Shown here piece after piece: positions 51,512 to 60,425 of a DNA stretch of 64,000 nucleotides (position 1 is its first letter; every line of letters begins with the position of its first letter). Origin of the DNA: Roseiarcus sp963807735 (GTDB lineage: Bacteria > Pseudomonadota > Alphaproteobacteria > Rhizobiales > Beijerinckiaceae). The notes beneath the pieces were generated by a model. That model was not told where the DNA came from, did not search any database, and saw only the letters and a program-made list of their open reading frames with translations. The stretch spans positions 1 to 64,000 of the forward strand of contig CAWEDI010000036.1 in the NCBI GenBank assembly GCA_963807735.1, given 5' to 3'. The position numbers and the translations under genes were made by a program.

Positions 51512-52107
51512 GGGCCGGTCGCCGCGATCCACTCGCGGGTTCGCCCCTCGGGATCGGCGTTCAGCGTAATGTCGGTGACGACGGAGAGGACGTCGGCCCC
51601 GGCCGCTAGGCAAGCCTGGCCGCGCTCGATGTTGAGCCCGCCGATGGCGATGAGCGGGATTTTGCCGATCCGGCGCTTCCATTCGCCGATGCGCTCCAGC
51701 CCCTGCGGACCGAATCGCATCGCCTTCAGGATCGTCGGGTAGATCGGCCCCAGCGCAATGTAGTCGGGCGCCAGCGCCAGCGCCCGTTCAAGCTCCGCAT
51801 CGTCGTGGGTGGAGATGCCGGCCTTGATCCCGCGCGCGCGCAGCATCGGAACGTCGGCGTCGTCGAGATCTTCTTGGCCTAGATGGACGTAGTCGGCGCC
51901 GACGTCGAGCGCGATCCGCCAGTAATCGTTGAGGATGAGTTGCGCGCCGGCGGCTTTGCAGATCCCCAGAGCGACGCGGGTTTCGTCGGCGATTTCCGCG
52001 GGCTCGCGATCCTTGATCCTGAGCTGGACGAGATGCGCGCCGGTGCCGACCAGCCGGCCGACCCACGCGGCGCTGTCGACGATCGGATAGAAGCGGGGCA
52101 GCGTCAT
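51508..52107 (-). CDS. thiE: Thiamine-phosphate synthase
   Basis: 199 residues of a TIM-barrel: LVQLRIKDREPAEIADETRVALGICKAAGAQLILNDYWRIALDVGADYVHLGQEDL contains the pyrophosphate- and Mg-binding residues, and IPLIAIGGLN the C-terminal phosphate loop. It joins HMP-PP and thiazole phosphate. Overlaps thiG by four bases. Confidence 0.95.
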   Translation of the reverse strand: MTLPRFYPIVDSAAWVGRLVGTGAHLVQLRIKDREPAEIADETRVALGICKAAGAQLILNDYWRIALDVGADYVHLGQEDLDDADVPMLRARGIKAGISTHDDAELERALALAPDYIALGPIYPTILKAMRFGPQGLERIGEWKRRIGKIPLIAIGGLNIERGQACLAAGADVLSVVTDITLNADPEGRTREWIAATGP

Positions 52108-52886
52108 GCCAGCGCCGCCCGGCCGAGCACAGGGGTGGAAGGCGCGGCCATATCGCGCGCGGGCATCGGGCCGGCGAGAAAGGCGCGGCGGCCGGCGTCG
52201 ATTCCCGCCGCCATCGCCCGCGCCATCGCTACCGGATCGCCGGCCTTGGCGACCGCCGTGTTAAGCAGGATCGCGTCGTAGCCCAGCTCCATCGCGGCGG
52301 CGGCGTGCGAGGGCAGGCCGATGCCGGCGTCGACGACCAGCGGAACCTCAGGGAAATGCGCGCGCAGCGCCCGCAGCCCGAAGGGATTGTTGAGGCCCTG
52401 TCCCGAGCCGATCGGCGCGCCCCACGGCATCAGCACCTTGCATCCCGCATCCAGGAGACGTTCGGCGACGACAAGGTCTTCGGTCGTGTAGGGGAACACC
52501 TCGAAGCCGTCGGCGGCGAGGATGCGCGCAGCCTCGACAAGGCCGAACACGTCGGGTTGCAGGGTGTCGGCCTCGCCGATCACCTCCAACTTGACCCAAG
52601 TCGTGTCGAATATCTCGCGCGCCATGTTGGCAGTGGTGACCGCCTCCTTCACCGAATGGCAGCCGGCGGTGTTGGGCAGCACGCGGACGCCGAGATCGCG
52701 GATCAGCGACCAGAACGCCTGCCCCTCGCGCAACCGCGCCGCTTCGCGCCGCAGCGACACCGTAACGATTTCCGCGCCGCTGGCGCGCACGGCCTCTGCA
52801 AGGATCGCCGGCGAGGGATACTGCGAGGTGCCGAGGAGGAGGCGGGACGAGAACGTCTGGCCATAGAAGGTGAGGTCCTGCGTCAT
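52104..52886 (-). CDS. thiG: Thiazole synthase
   Basis: 260 residues; TQDLTFYGQTFSSRLLLGTSQYPS starts the barrel, the Schiff-base lysine is in TTWVKLEVIGE, and VLMPWGAPIGSGQGLNNPFGLRAL plus VDAGIGLPSHAAAAMELGYDAILLNTAV close the phosphate site. ThiG forms the thiazole ring from dehydroglycine, DXP and ThiS thiocarboxylate. ATG at 52886 is preceded by GAGGTTGAG. One base separates it from thiS. Confidence 0.97.
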   Translation of the reverse strand: MTQDLTFYGQTFSSRLLLGTSQYPSPAILAEAVRASGAEIVTVSLRREAARLREGQAFWSLIRDLGVRVLPNTAGCHSVKEAVTTANMAREIFDTTWVKLEVIGEADTLQPDVFGLVEAARILAADGFEVFPYTTEDLVVAERLLDAGCKVLMPWGAPIGSGQGLNNPFGLRALRAHFPEVPLVVDAGIGLPSHAAAAMELGYDAILLNTAVAKAGDPVAMARAMAAGIDAGRRAFLAGPMPARDMAAPSTPVLGRAALA

Positions 52887-52887
52887 C

Positions 52888-53112
52888 TCAACCTCCTTGT
52901 CGCGGCGCGACGATTTCGATGCGGTCGCCTTCGGCGAGCGGCGTTTCCGCACGTTTGCGCTTGGGCACGAAGGCGCCGTTAAGCGCGGTGGCGACGACCG
53001 CCTCGGCATAGTCCAGCGCAACAAGCGCTTCGGCGAGGTTAGCGGCCGAGAGTTCGCGGGGTTCGCCGTTGACGGTCAATCTCAAGCCAATTCGTGCAGT
53101 CAGAGCGTCCAT
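52888..53112 (-). CDS. thiS: Sulfur carrier protein ThiS
   Basis: 74 residues of ubiquitin-like fold ending in the required Gly-Gly (IVAPRQGG), where the C-terminal carboxylate becomes the thiocarboxylate donor for ThiG. LRLTVNGEPRELSAANLAEALVAL is the family front. Position between thiO and thiG is standard. Confidence 0.94.
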   Translation of the reverse strand: MDALTARIGLRLTVNGEPRELSAANLAEALVALDYAEAVVATALNGAFVPKRKRAETPLAEGDRIEIVAPRQGG

Positions 53113-53166
53113 GGGTCCACGAGGTCAATTCCTAAATCACGGTGTCGAGCAGGGTCACGAGTGACG

Positions 53167-54294
53167 TCATTCGCCGAAGTCCGCCTCAGTCCAATCGGCA
53201 AAGGGGCTCGGACGAGCCTCATCGCGCGACGGCAGTTCGATTTCGCCAAGCCCGCACAGAATTTCAACGAGCCAACGCCCCGGCCTTTCAAAGCCTTGAA
53301 GAAGCGCCATCTCCGCTGCCCGCTTCGCCATATCCGGCGCCAACAGGAAACCGTGCCGGTAGGCGCCGTTGAGATATATTCGCCCGTCGCGCTCGACCAC
53401 GCGCGGCTCGTTGTCGGGGTAGGCGGGGCGCACATCGGCGCTGATCTCAACGATCTCGGCTTCGCCGAACGCCGGATGCAAGGCGAACGCGGCGCTCAGC
53501 AGTTCGATCGCCGAACGCGCCGTGACGCCGCCCTTGTCGGCGCTTTCGATCATGGTGGCGCCAATCATGAACAGGCCGTCTGCTCGCGGGACGACGTAGA
53601 GCGGGATGCGAGGGTGCAACAGTCGCACCGGGCGCGACAGCCGCACCTCCCGCGTGCGCACGAGCAGCATTTCGCCCCGGACGCCGCGAAGCTCCGGCAG
53701 CGCGGCGCGGGCGGCGAAACCGCGACAGTCGACGGTGACGCGGCAGCGCCCCTCACCCTTACCATCCCCCCGCAAGCGGGGAGAGGGAGACGGCAGGCCG
53801 TCGTCCGAAAACGGACAGGCGAACCTCAACTCGGCGCCGTTTCGAAGAAGCCCGTCGCGCAACGCATTCATTGCCGATCTCGGATCGACGTGGCCCTCCT
53901 CGGCAAAGAACAGCCCCTTGCGGAAGCGTCCGCCGAGGTCCGGCTCCAACGCCGCGATCGCGGCGTCGTCGACGCGCTCCCAGGCTTCCGTCCGCGCGGC
54001 GAAGCGGTCGAGGTCTGGCGCGTCGCGCGGCGGGGCGACGACCAGCGTACCGTTACGGGCGACGCCGGGGACGTGACGCGCCCACCAATCGACCGCCGAT
54101 CGTCCCCGCGCGACCACACTCGCCGGCGCGCTTTCGCCTTCGCAGAACGGCGCCAGCATGCCGCCGGCCAACCACGAGGCGTTGCCGCCGAGGTCAGGGT
54201 TTCTCTCGTAGAGCGTCACCGCAATGCCCCGCTCGACAAGCTCGGTCGCTGCGGCGAGGCCGAAAACGCCGGCGCCGATGACCGTCGCGTGCAT
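53167..54294 (-). CDS. thiO: Glycine oxidase ThiO with a palindromic repeat in its middle
   Basis: 375 residues. The FAD loop VIGAGVFGLAAATELVERG is at 5-23, and the C-terminal RPAYPDNEPRVVERDGRIYLNGAYRHGFLLAPDMAK contains the glycine oxidase FAD-contact region. It oxidises glycine to the imine used by ThiG. Residues about 165-183 (SPSPRLRGDGKGEG) are unlike the family and are encoded by a degenerate copy of the same palindrome that interrupts dnaE2. The frame is kept. Overlaps thiC by one base and is followed by thiS. Confidence 0.93.
   Translation of the reverse strand: MHATVIGAGVFGLAAATELVERGIAVTLYERNPDLGGNASWLAGGMLAPFCEGESAPASVVARGRSAVDWWARHVPGVARNGTLVVAPPRDAPDLDRFAARTEAWERVDDAAIAALEPDLGGRFRKGLFFAEEGHVDPRSAMNALRDGLLRNGAELRFACPFSDDGLPSPSPRLRGDGKGEGRCRVTVDCRGFAARAALPELRGVRGEMLLVRTREVRLSRPVRLLHPRIPLYVVPRADGLFMIGATMIESADKGGVTARSAIELLSAAFALHPAFGEAEIVEISADVRPAYPDNEPRVVERDGRIYLNGAYRHGFLLAPDMAKRAAEMALLQGFERPGRWLVEILCGLGEIELPSRDEARPSPFADWTEADFGE
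53749..53788. repeat. Palindromic repeat copy inside thiO
   Basis: On the plus strand CCCCTCACCC is followed by a CCCCGC-AA-GCGGGG hairpin (53768-53781) and AGAGGG. Same core as the dnaE2 units, but the left flank TACCATCC no longer pairs with AGAGGGA, so it is an older or truncated copy. It is read in frame. Confidence 0.8.
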
Positions 54295-56120
54295 TACTCC
54301 GCCGCGTCCACGTAGAGCTTGCCGCCGGCGGCAAGGAACTCCTGCGACTTCTCCGCCATGCCGGCCATCGCCGCCGCTTCGGCCCGAAGGTCCTGGGTGA
54401 TCTTCATCGAGCAGAATTTCGGCCCGCACATCGAGCAGAAATGCGCGACCTTGTGCGAATCCTTCGGCAGCGTCTCGTCGTGATAGGCGCAGGCGGTGTC
54501 GGGATCGAGCGACAGGTTGAACTGATCCTCCCAGCGGAAATCGAACCGCGCGCGCGAGACCGCGTCGTCGCGGATTTTCGCCGCCGGGTGGCCCTTGGCG
54601 AGGTCCGCCGCATGCGCCGCGATGCGGTAGGTGATGACGCCGGTCTTCACGTCGTTGCGGTCGGGCAGGCCGAGGTGCTCCTTCGGCGTGACGTAGCAGA
54701 GCATGGCCGTGCCGAACCAGCCGATCATCGCCGCTCCGATGCCTGACGTGATGTGATCGTAGCCCGGCGCGATGTCGGTCGTCAGCGGCCCGAGGGTGTA
54801 GAACGGCGCCTCGCCGCATTCCTTGAGCTGCTTGGTCATGTTGACCTTGATCTTGTGCATCGGCACGTGGCCGGGGCCTTCGATCATCACCTGGCAACCC
54901 TTGTCCCAGGCGATCTTGGTGAGTTCGCCGAGGGTCTCCAGTTCCGCGAACTGCGCGGCGTCGTTGGCGTCGGCGATCGAGCCGGGGCGCAGGCCGTCGC
55001 CGAGCGAGAACGAGACGTCGTACTTACGCATGATGTCGCAGATTTCGTCGAAGCGTTCGTAGAGGAAGCTCTCGCGGTGGCCGGCGAGGCACCAGCGCGC
55101 CATGATCGAGCCGCCTCGGCTCACGATGCCGGTGACGCGCTTGGCGGTAAGCGGCACATGCGCGAGTCGGACGCCGGCGTGGATGGTGAAATAATCGACG
55201 CCTTGTTCGGCCTGCTCGATCAGCGTGTCCTTGAACACCTCCCAGTCGAGCTTCAGCGGGTCGCCGTCGACCTTCTCCAACGCCTGGTAAATTGGCACCG
55301 TGCCGATCGGCACCGGCGAGTTGCGCAGGATCCACGAGCGGATGTTGTGGATGTTGCGACCGGTCGAGAGGTCCATCACCGTGTCGGCGCCCCAGCGGAT
55401 CGCCCACACCATCTTCTCGACCTCCTCGGCGACCCCTGAGGACACGGCCGAGTTGCCGATATTGGCGTTGACCTTGACCAGGAAATTGCGGCCGATCGCC
55501 ATCGGCTCCAGTTCGACGTGGTTGATGTTGGCGGGAATGATCGCGCGGCCGCGCGCGATCTCGGAGCGCACGAACTCAGGCGTGACGAACTCGGGAATCT
55601 CGGCCCCAAAACTCTCGCCGTCTGCTTGCCTCTCGGCCGCGCCGGCAAGCGCCGCCTCGCGGGCGAGGTTCTCGCGGTGGGCGACGTAGATCATCTCCTC
55701 GGTGACGATCCCGGCGCGAGCGAACTCATATTGCGTGATGAGCTGGCCGTTCGCGCCGGCGCGCAGCACGCGGGTCGCGGGGCAATGCGGCGCAAGCCGG
55801 TCGGCGGAGACATTGCCGTTGTCCTCGGGCTTGATCTCGCGACCCGCGATGGCCGCGTAACCCCGCGCGGCGATCCACGGCTCGCGCACGGCGGGGAGGC
55901 CAGCGGTGAGATCGGGGACGAAATCGGTCTCGGTGTAGGGGCCGGAGGGATCGTAGACGCGGACCGGCGGCTCGTTCGGGTCGGTCAGCGTGATCTCGCG
56001 GAACGGGACGCCGAGGTCGGGGCGTGCTTTCGGCGCGGCGTAGACCTTGTGGGAGCCGCGAATCGGCCCCGTGGTCACGCTCTTCGGGGCGGCGTTGTTG
56101 ATCTTGGCGTGTTGGTTCAT
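54294..56120 (-). CDS. thiC: Phosphomethylpyrimidine synthase
   Basis: 608 residues. The unusual radical-SAM cluster motif CSMCGPKFC is near the C-terminus, and the barrel segments EEVEKMVWAIRWGADTVMDLSTGRNIHNIR, NSPVPIGTVPIYQALEK and HITSGIGAAMIGWFGTAMLCYVTPKEHLGLP are ThiC-specific. It converts AIR to HMP-P. First gene of the thiCOSGED operon, behind a TPP riboswitch. Divergent from mutS. Complete. Confidence 0.98.
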   Translation of the reverse strand: MNQHAKINNAAPKSVTTGPIRGSHKVYAAPKARPDLGVPFREITLTDPNEPPVRVYDPSGPYTETDFVPDLTAGLPAVREPWIAARGYAAIAGREIKPEDNGNVSADRLAPHCPATRVLRAGANGQLITQYEFARAGIVTEEMIYVAHRENLAREAALAGAAERQADGESFGAEIPEFVTPEFVRSEIARGRAIIPANINHVELEPMAIGRNFLVKVNANIGNSAVSSGVAEEVEKMVWAIRWGADTVMDLSTGRNIHNIRSWILRNSPVPIGTVPIYQALEKVDGDPLKLDWEVFKDTLIEQAEQGVDYFTIHAGVRLAHVPLTAKRVTGIVSRGGSIMARWCLAGHRESFLYERFDEICDIMRKYDVSFSLGDGLRPGSIADANDAAQFAELETLGELTKIAWDKGCQVMIEGPGHVPMHKIKVNMTKQLKECGEAPFYTLGPLTTDIAPGYDHITSGIGAAMIGWFGTAMLCYVTPKEHLGLPDRNDVKTGVITYRIAAHAADLAKGHPAAKIRDDAVSRARFDFRWEDQFNLSLDPDTACAYHDETLPKDSHKVAHFCSMCGPKFCSMKITQDLRAEAAAMAGMAEKSQEFLAAGGKLYVDAAE

Positions 56121-56182
56121 AGGGCGCCTCCGCTTGTCCGAATTCGGCTTGAGCGAATGGCGGCGGGGCTTTTGAAAAGAGC

Positions 56183-56266
56183 CTCGTCCCTACGCCGGCA
56201 CGACCCGGATCAGGTTCAAAGGGTCCGGCGTCGCCACCGTCTCAGCCCTGCCGGGCTCCCCTCGAG
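56183..56266 (-). ncRNA. TPP riboswitch (THI element)
   Basis: Reading the minus strand, GGGGAGC, GCTGAGA, the purine-rich loop ending ACCCTTTGAACCTGATC, and the closing GCCGGCGTAGGGA follow in the order of the thiamine pyrophosphate aptamer. It ends about 63 bases before the thiC start, in the thiC leader. High TPP should repress the entire thi operon. Confidence 0.93.
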
Positions 56267-56393
56267 TAAGCCGCAATCTGGAGCCGGGCGCCGGCGAAGT
56301 CAAGCCGCAGGTTCCTGCCGTCTCACCGGCATAACGCTTGATAAATCGCCGCACCGCGTTCCGAACGCCGCCCGGCTTTGCTAGGGTTCGCCG

Positions 56394-59039
56394 ATGAACG
56401 CCCGCATCGAAACTCCGCCCGGCGACGCGACCCAGCGCCCTACGCCGATGATGGCGCAATATTTCGAGATCAAGTCCGCCAATCCCGACAGCCTGCTGTT
56501 CTACCGGATGGGCGACTTCTACGAACTGTTCTTCGAGGACGCCGAAATCGCCAGCCGCGCGCTCGGAATCGTGCTGACCAAGCGCGGCAAGCACCTCGGC
56601 GACGACATCCAGATGTGCGGCGTGCCGATCGAGCGCGCCGACGATTACCTGCAACGGCTCATCGCGCTCGGCCATCGCGTCGCGGTGTGCGAGCAGATCG
56701 AGAACCCGGCCGAGGCGAAGAAGCGCGGGCCGAAATCGGTGGTCAAGCGCGACGTTGTGCGGCTGGTCACGCCGGGCACGATCACCGAGGAGCGGCTGCT
56801 GGAGCCCGGCCGCGCCAATGCGCTGCTGGCGATCCAGCGGGTCCGCGCCGTCTACGGCCTGGCGACGGTCGACATCTCGACCGGCGAGGTCACGGTCTGC
56901 GAGACCGACGAAGCCGGACTCGCCCCGGAGATCGCCCGGCTCGAGCCGCGCGAGATCGTCGCGCCACAGGGCTTGTTCGAGGAGCCGGGTTTCGCGCGCC
57001 TCGTCGCAGGGACGCCGACGACGCCGCTCGGCCGTGACGGCGGCGACACGGCCGCTCAGGAGGCGCGCGTTCGCGCGTACTACGGCGTCGGCACGCTAGA
57101 AGGTTTCGGCGTCTTCACCCGCGCCGAGATCGCCGCCTGCGCGCTGGCGCTCGCCTATGTCGAGCGCACGCAGATCAGCCAGCGGCCGGAGCTCGGCCCG
57201 CCGTCGCGCCGTTCGCGCGCGGCGCACATGGAGATCGACGCGGCGACGCGCGCCAATCTCGAACTGACCCGCACGCTGGCCGGCGAACGGCGCGGCTCGC
57301 TGCTCGCGACCCTCGATCTGACAAAAACGCCCGCCGGCGCGCGGCTGCTGGCCGAGCGGCTGGCAAGCCCGCTGACCGATCCCGCCGACATCGCCGCGCG
57401 GCTCGATGTCGTCGGGTATTTCGTCGCGGAGCCCGCGCTGCGCTCGGGTCTGCGCGGGCTGCTCGCGGCGGCGCCGGATTTCCTGCGCGCGTTGAGCCGG
57501 CTCGCCGTTGATCGCGGCTCGCCGCGCGATCTTGCGGCCCTGCGCGACGGGTGGCGCGCCGCCGCAACCGTCGCCGCGCTGCTCGGCGAGACTCCGAATG
57601 CGCCCATCGAGTTGACGCGCGCCTACGGGGTTCTCGCGAAGGCGGACGGCCCGCTCGGTGCAGAGATCGAGGCGGCGCTCGCCGAGGAACTGCCGCTCGA
57701 CCGCCGCGACGGCAATTTTGTCAGGGCGGGCTTCAGCGCCGAACTCGACGAGGCGCGGCGGTTGCGCGATGAAAGCCGGCGCGTGATCGCCGAGATGCAG
57801 GCGCGCTACGCTGAAGAGACCGGCGCGCGACAGTTGAAGATCAAGCACAACAATTTCCTCGGCTTCTTCATCGAGACGCCGCAGGTCGTCGGCGAGACGC
57901 TGCTGAAGTCGCCGCAAACCTTCATCCATCGCCAGACGATGCAGGGCGCGATGCGCTTCACCACCCAGGCGCTGATCGAGCTGGAGAGCCGGATCGCCCA
58001 CGCCGCCGACCGCGCGATCGAGCTCGAACTCGACGTGTTCGAGACGCTGAAACGCGCCGCGCTCGCCGCGGCGGAGACACTGCGCGGGTTCGGCGTGGCG
58101 CTCGCCGAGCTCGACGTCGCCGCCAGCCTCGCCGAACTCGCGGTCAAGCGCGAATGGACGCGGCCGGAGGTCGACCGGTCGCTCGCCTTCGCGGTCGACG
58201 ACGGCCGTCATCCCGTCGTCGAGGCCGCGCTGAGCGAGGCGGGCGAGCCGTTCGTCGCCAACGATTGCGAGCTTTCCGGCCAGCCAGGGGAGGGCGGCCG
58301 CATCGCCGTGGTGACAGGTCCCAACATGGCGGGCAAATCCACCTATTTGCGGCAGAACGCCGTCATCGCCGCGCTGGCGCAGATGGGGTCCTATGTCCCG
58401 GCGCGACGGGCGCGGATCGGCGTGGTCGACCGGCTGTTCTCGCGCGTCGGCGCGGCGGACGACCTCGCGCGCGGACGCTCGACGTTCATGGTCGAGATGG
58501 TCGAGACGGCGGCGATCCTCAACCAGGCGACCGAGCGCAGCCTCGTCATCCTCGACGAGATCGGGCGCGGCACGGCGACCTACGATGGCCTGTCTATCGC
58601 GCAGGCTTGCGTCGAGCGGCTCAACGACGTCAATCGTTGCCGCACGCTGTTCGCCACGCATTTTCATGAGCTGACCAAGCTCGCCGAGACCATGCCGCGG
58701 CTGGTCAATTTGTCGATGCGCGTGCGCGAGCATCGCGGGCAGCTGGTGTTCCTGCACGAAGTCGCGCCCGGAGTCGCCGATCGCTCCTACGGCGTGCAAG
58801 TCGCCCGGCTCGCCGGTCTGCCGAGCGAGGTGGTGAAGCGGGCGCGCGCGCTGCTTGCCGAACTGGAGGGGGCCGGCATGGCGACCGCGCTGCCGCTGTT
58901 CGCCCATGTCGCACCCGAGCCGGCGGGGCCGCGCGATTTCTTGCGCGAAATGCTCGCCGGCCTCGACCCCGACGCCTTGTCGCCGCGCGAAGCGCAGGCG
59001 ATGCTGTACGAACTGAAACGCATGGCGGCGGAAACCTGA
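56394..59039 (+). CDS. mutS: DNA mismatch repair protein MutS
   Basis: 881 residues. The mismatch-reading loop is in YRMGDFYELFFEDAEIAS; the ATPase has the Walker A GPNMAGKSTYLRQ, the signature STFMVEM and the Walker B DEIGRGTATYDGLSIA, followed by FATHFHELTKL. It recognises mismatches and small loops. Divergent from thiC. The stop overlaps the start of the LysE-type gene by one base. Confidence 0.98.
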   Translation: MNARIETPPGDATQRPTPMMAQYFEIKSANPDSLLFYRMGDFYELFFEDAEIASRALGIVLTKRGKHLGDDIQMCGVPIERADDYLQRLIALGHRVAVCEQIENPAEAKKRGPKSVVKRDVVRLVTPGTITEERLLEPGRANALLAIQRVRAVYGLATVDISTGEVTVCETDEAGLAPEIARLEPREIVAPQGLFEEPGFARLVAGTPTTPLGRDGGDTAAQEARVRAYYGVGTLEGFGVFTRAEIAACALALAYVERTQISQRPELGPPSRRSRAAHMEIDAATRANLELTRTLAGERRGSLLATLDLTKTPAGARLLAERLASPLTDPADIAARLDVVGYFVAEPALRSGLRGLLAAAPDFLRALSRLAVDRGSPRDLAALRDGWRAAATVAALLGETPNAPIELTRAYGVLAKADGPLGAEIEAALAEELPLDRRDGNFVRAGFSAELDEARRLRDESRRVIAEMQARYAEETGARQLKIKHNNFLGFFIETPQVVGETLLKSPQTFIHRQTMQGAMRFTTQALIELESRIAHAADRAIELELDVFETLKRAALAAAETLRGFGVALAELDVAASLAELAVKREWTRPEVDRSLAFAVDDGRHPVVEAALSEAGEPFVANDCELSGQPGEGGRIAVVTGPNMAGKSTYLRQNAVIAALAQMGSYVPARRARIGVVDRLFSRVGAADDLARGRSTFMVEMVETAAILNQATERSLVILDEIGRGTATYDGLSIAQACVERLNDVNRCRTLFATHFHELTKLAETMPRLVNLSMRVREHRGQLVFLHEVAPGVADRSYGVQVARLAGLPSEVVKRARALLAELEGAGMATALPLFAHVAPEPAGPRDFLREMLAGLDPDALSPREAQAMLYELKRMAAET

Positions 59040-59668
59040 TGGACTGGAAAATTCTCCTGGCGAGCGGGCTGGCCGCCTATCTCTACGTGATTTCGCCGGG
59101 GCCGGCGTTTCTGGCGCTGTTCACGCTTTCAGCCTCGAAGGGGCGGAAGCCCGGGGCGAAGTTCATCTGCGGTCATCTTGTCGGCGACGTGACCTGGGGC
59201 GCCTTGGCGGTGGCGGCGATCGTCGGCGCCAATCAGCTCGGCGCGACGCTGTTCCAGGTGCTGGGCTTCGGCTGCGGCTGTTACCTCATCTTTCTCGGCT
59301 GGCGGGCGGTGACGACGAAGAGGGACGCCCCGCCGCGCGCGATCGGCGCCGATCGTCCGCTGCTGACCGGCCTCGCGTTCGGGCTCACCAACCCGAAAGC
59401 GTACCCGGTGGCGCTGGCGATGTTCTCGGCGATCGTCGCTCCCTATGTCGACAAGCTGAGCCTCGCCGACGCGCCGCGGCTGATGGGCGCGGCGTTCCTG
59501 GGGTTCCTGGCGGCCGACGCGACGCTGATTTTCGCCGCCGGGCTCGCCCCGGTGCGGCGGTTCTTTCTGACGCACGGGCTGATCGTGACGCGCGTGGTCG
59601 GCGTCGTGTTCATCGCCTTCGGCGCGAAGTCGATCGCCGACGCGACGTCGGGGCTGCGCAAGGGGTGA
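59039..59668 (+). CDS. LysE/RhtB family exporter
   Basis: 209 residues with six hydrophobic segments: SGLAAYLYVISPGPAFLALFTLSASKGRKPGAKFICGHLVGDVTWGAL is the LysE-family front, and GLAFGLTNPKAYPVALAMF the central motif. Members export amino acids or related metabolites. The substrate is unknown. It starts within the mutS stop codon, so it is cotranslated with mutS without any known functional link. Confidence 0.9.
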   Translation: MDWKILLASGLAAYLYVISPGPAFLALFTLSASKGRKPGAKFICGHLVGDVTWGALAVAAIVGANQLGATLFQVLGFGCGCYLIFLGWRAVTTKRDAPPRAIGADRPLLTGLAFGLTNPKAYPVALAMFSAIVAPYVDKLSLADAPRLMGAAFLGFLAADATLIFAAGLAPVRRFFLTHGLIVTRVVGVVFIAFGAKSIADATSGLRKG

Positions 59669-59683
59669 CGCGCGTGGGTCGCT

Positions 59684-59995
59684 TCAGCGGGCGGCTTTCT
59701 TTCGCATCGCGGCCTTGAGCGCGTCGTTCATGCGGGTCTGCCAACCCGGGCCGGTGGCGCGATAGGCGGCAAGCACGTCGCGGTCGAGGCGCAGGGTGAT
59801 CATTTCTTTGGTCGGGGTTTTCTGCGGCCCGCGCTGACCGGGCTTTCGGGCGGTGAGCGCTACGTAAAGCGTCGGCGACAGCGCTTCCGCGGCGGGGCGA
59901 AGCGTGGCGAGCTCCTCATCAGTCAGCTCGGGACTGTCGACGGCGCCGATCTCTTCGACGGGGAAGTCGGCGTCCTTGTTATACTTGGCGATCAT
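59684..59995 (-). CDS. brnA: BrnA-type antitoxin
   Basis: 103 residues: N-terminal acidic part, then PTKEMITLRLDRDVLAAYRATGPGWQTRMNDALKAAMRKKAA, the ribbon-helix-helix typical of BrnA, which binds DNA and the BrnT toxin. The ATG lies 17 bases inside the brnT frame. Autorepression is expected at the inverted repeat ahead of brnT. Confidence 0.92.
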   Translation of the reverse strand: MIAKYNKDADFPVEEIGAVDSPELTDEELATLRPAAEALSPTLYVALTARKPGQRGPQKTPTKEMITLRLDRDVLAAYRATGPGWQTRMNDALKAAMRKKAAR

Positions 59996-60239
59996 AGGCC
60001 ATCCTTTCCTTCTTTGACGCTATTCGAAGGCTGACGAGCGAAATCGCCTCTTCGCCGAGCAACTGGAAAATCAGAACCGACACGCGGCCTTGGAAGAGTC
60101 CTATGGCTTTCATCCGGCCTTCCCGCGCCGGCGTGTAGAGAGCGGTTTTGAAGTCGAATTCCTCTTCGACCAAAGCGAAGTCGAGGCCGTGCTTGGAGAC
60201 ATTGCGCCGCCTTTTCTGTTCGTCCCAAAGGATCGGCAT
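59979..60239 (-). CDS. brnT: BrnT-type ribonuclease toxin
   Basis: 86 residues: WDEQKRRRNVSKHGLDFALVEEEFDF and EGRMKAIGLFQGRVSVLIFQLLGEEAISLVSLRIASKKERMAYDRQ follow the BrnT (RelE-like fold) pattern with the conserved KH...F and ...RxAxKKE residues used in RNA cleavage. Toxin before antitoxin is the normal BrnTA order. The 23-base inverted repeat lies 17 bases upstream of the ATG. Confidence 0.93.
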   Translation of the reverse strand: MPILWDEQKRRRNVSKHGLDFALVEEEFDFKTALYTPAREGRMKAIGLFQGRVSVLIFQLLGEEAISLVSLRIASKKERMAYDRQV

Positions 60240-60256
60240 GAGCGTGTGTAATGACG

Positions 60257-60279
60257 AAAAGCTCGCTTGTCGAGCTTTT
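60257..60279. promoter_or_regulatory. Probable BrnA operator
   Basis: A perfect nine-base inverted repeat AAAAGCTCG-CTTGT-CGAGCTTTT, 17 bases upstream of the brnT start. Type II antitoxins of the ribbon-helix-helix class usually bind such palindromes to repress the pair. It could also terminate transcription on the minus strand, but no gene precedes it there. Confidence 0.6.
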
Positions 60280-60354
60280 TGAAGTTACGATATGCGGCTT
60301 TGCAGGAGCGCCCGTTCCGGGCGGCTTGCGCCCTTGAGTTTCCACCGCCCGCAT

Positions 60355-60369
60355 GTTCTACTTATGTTC
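60355..60369. promoter_or_regulatory. LexA (SOS) box upstream of dnaE2
   Basis: GTTC-TACTTAT-GTTC, an exact GTTC-N7-GTTC alphaproteobacterial LexA site, ends 56 bases before the dnaE2 ATG. dnaE2/imuC is a well-known SOS gene. Confidence 0.85.
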
Positions 60370-60425
60370 CGTGCGTCGAGCGAAGGGGAAGCGGCCATGT
60401 CGGGACGACGGGCGGGGAAGCGCCC

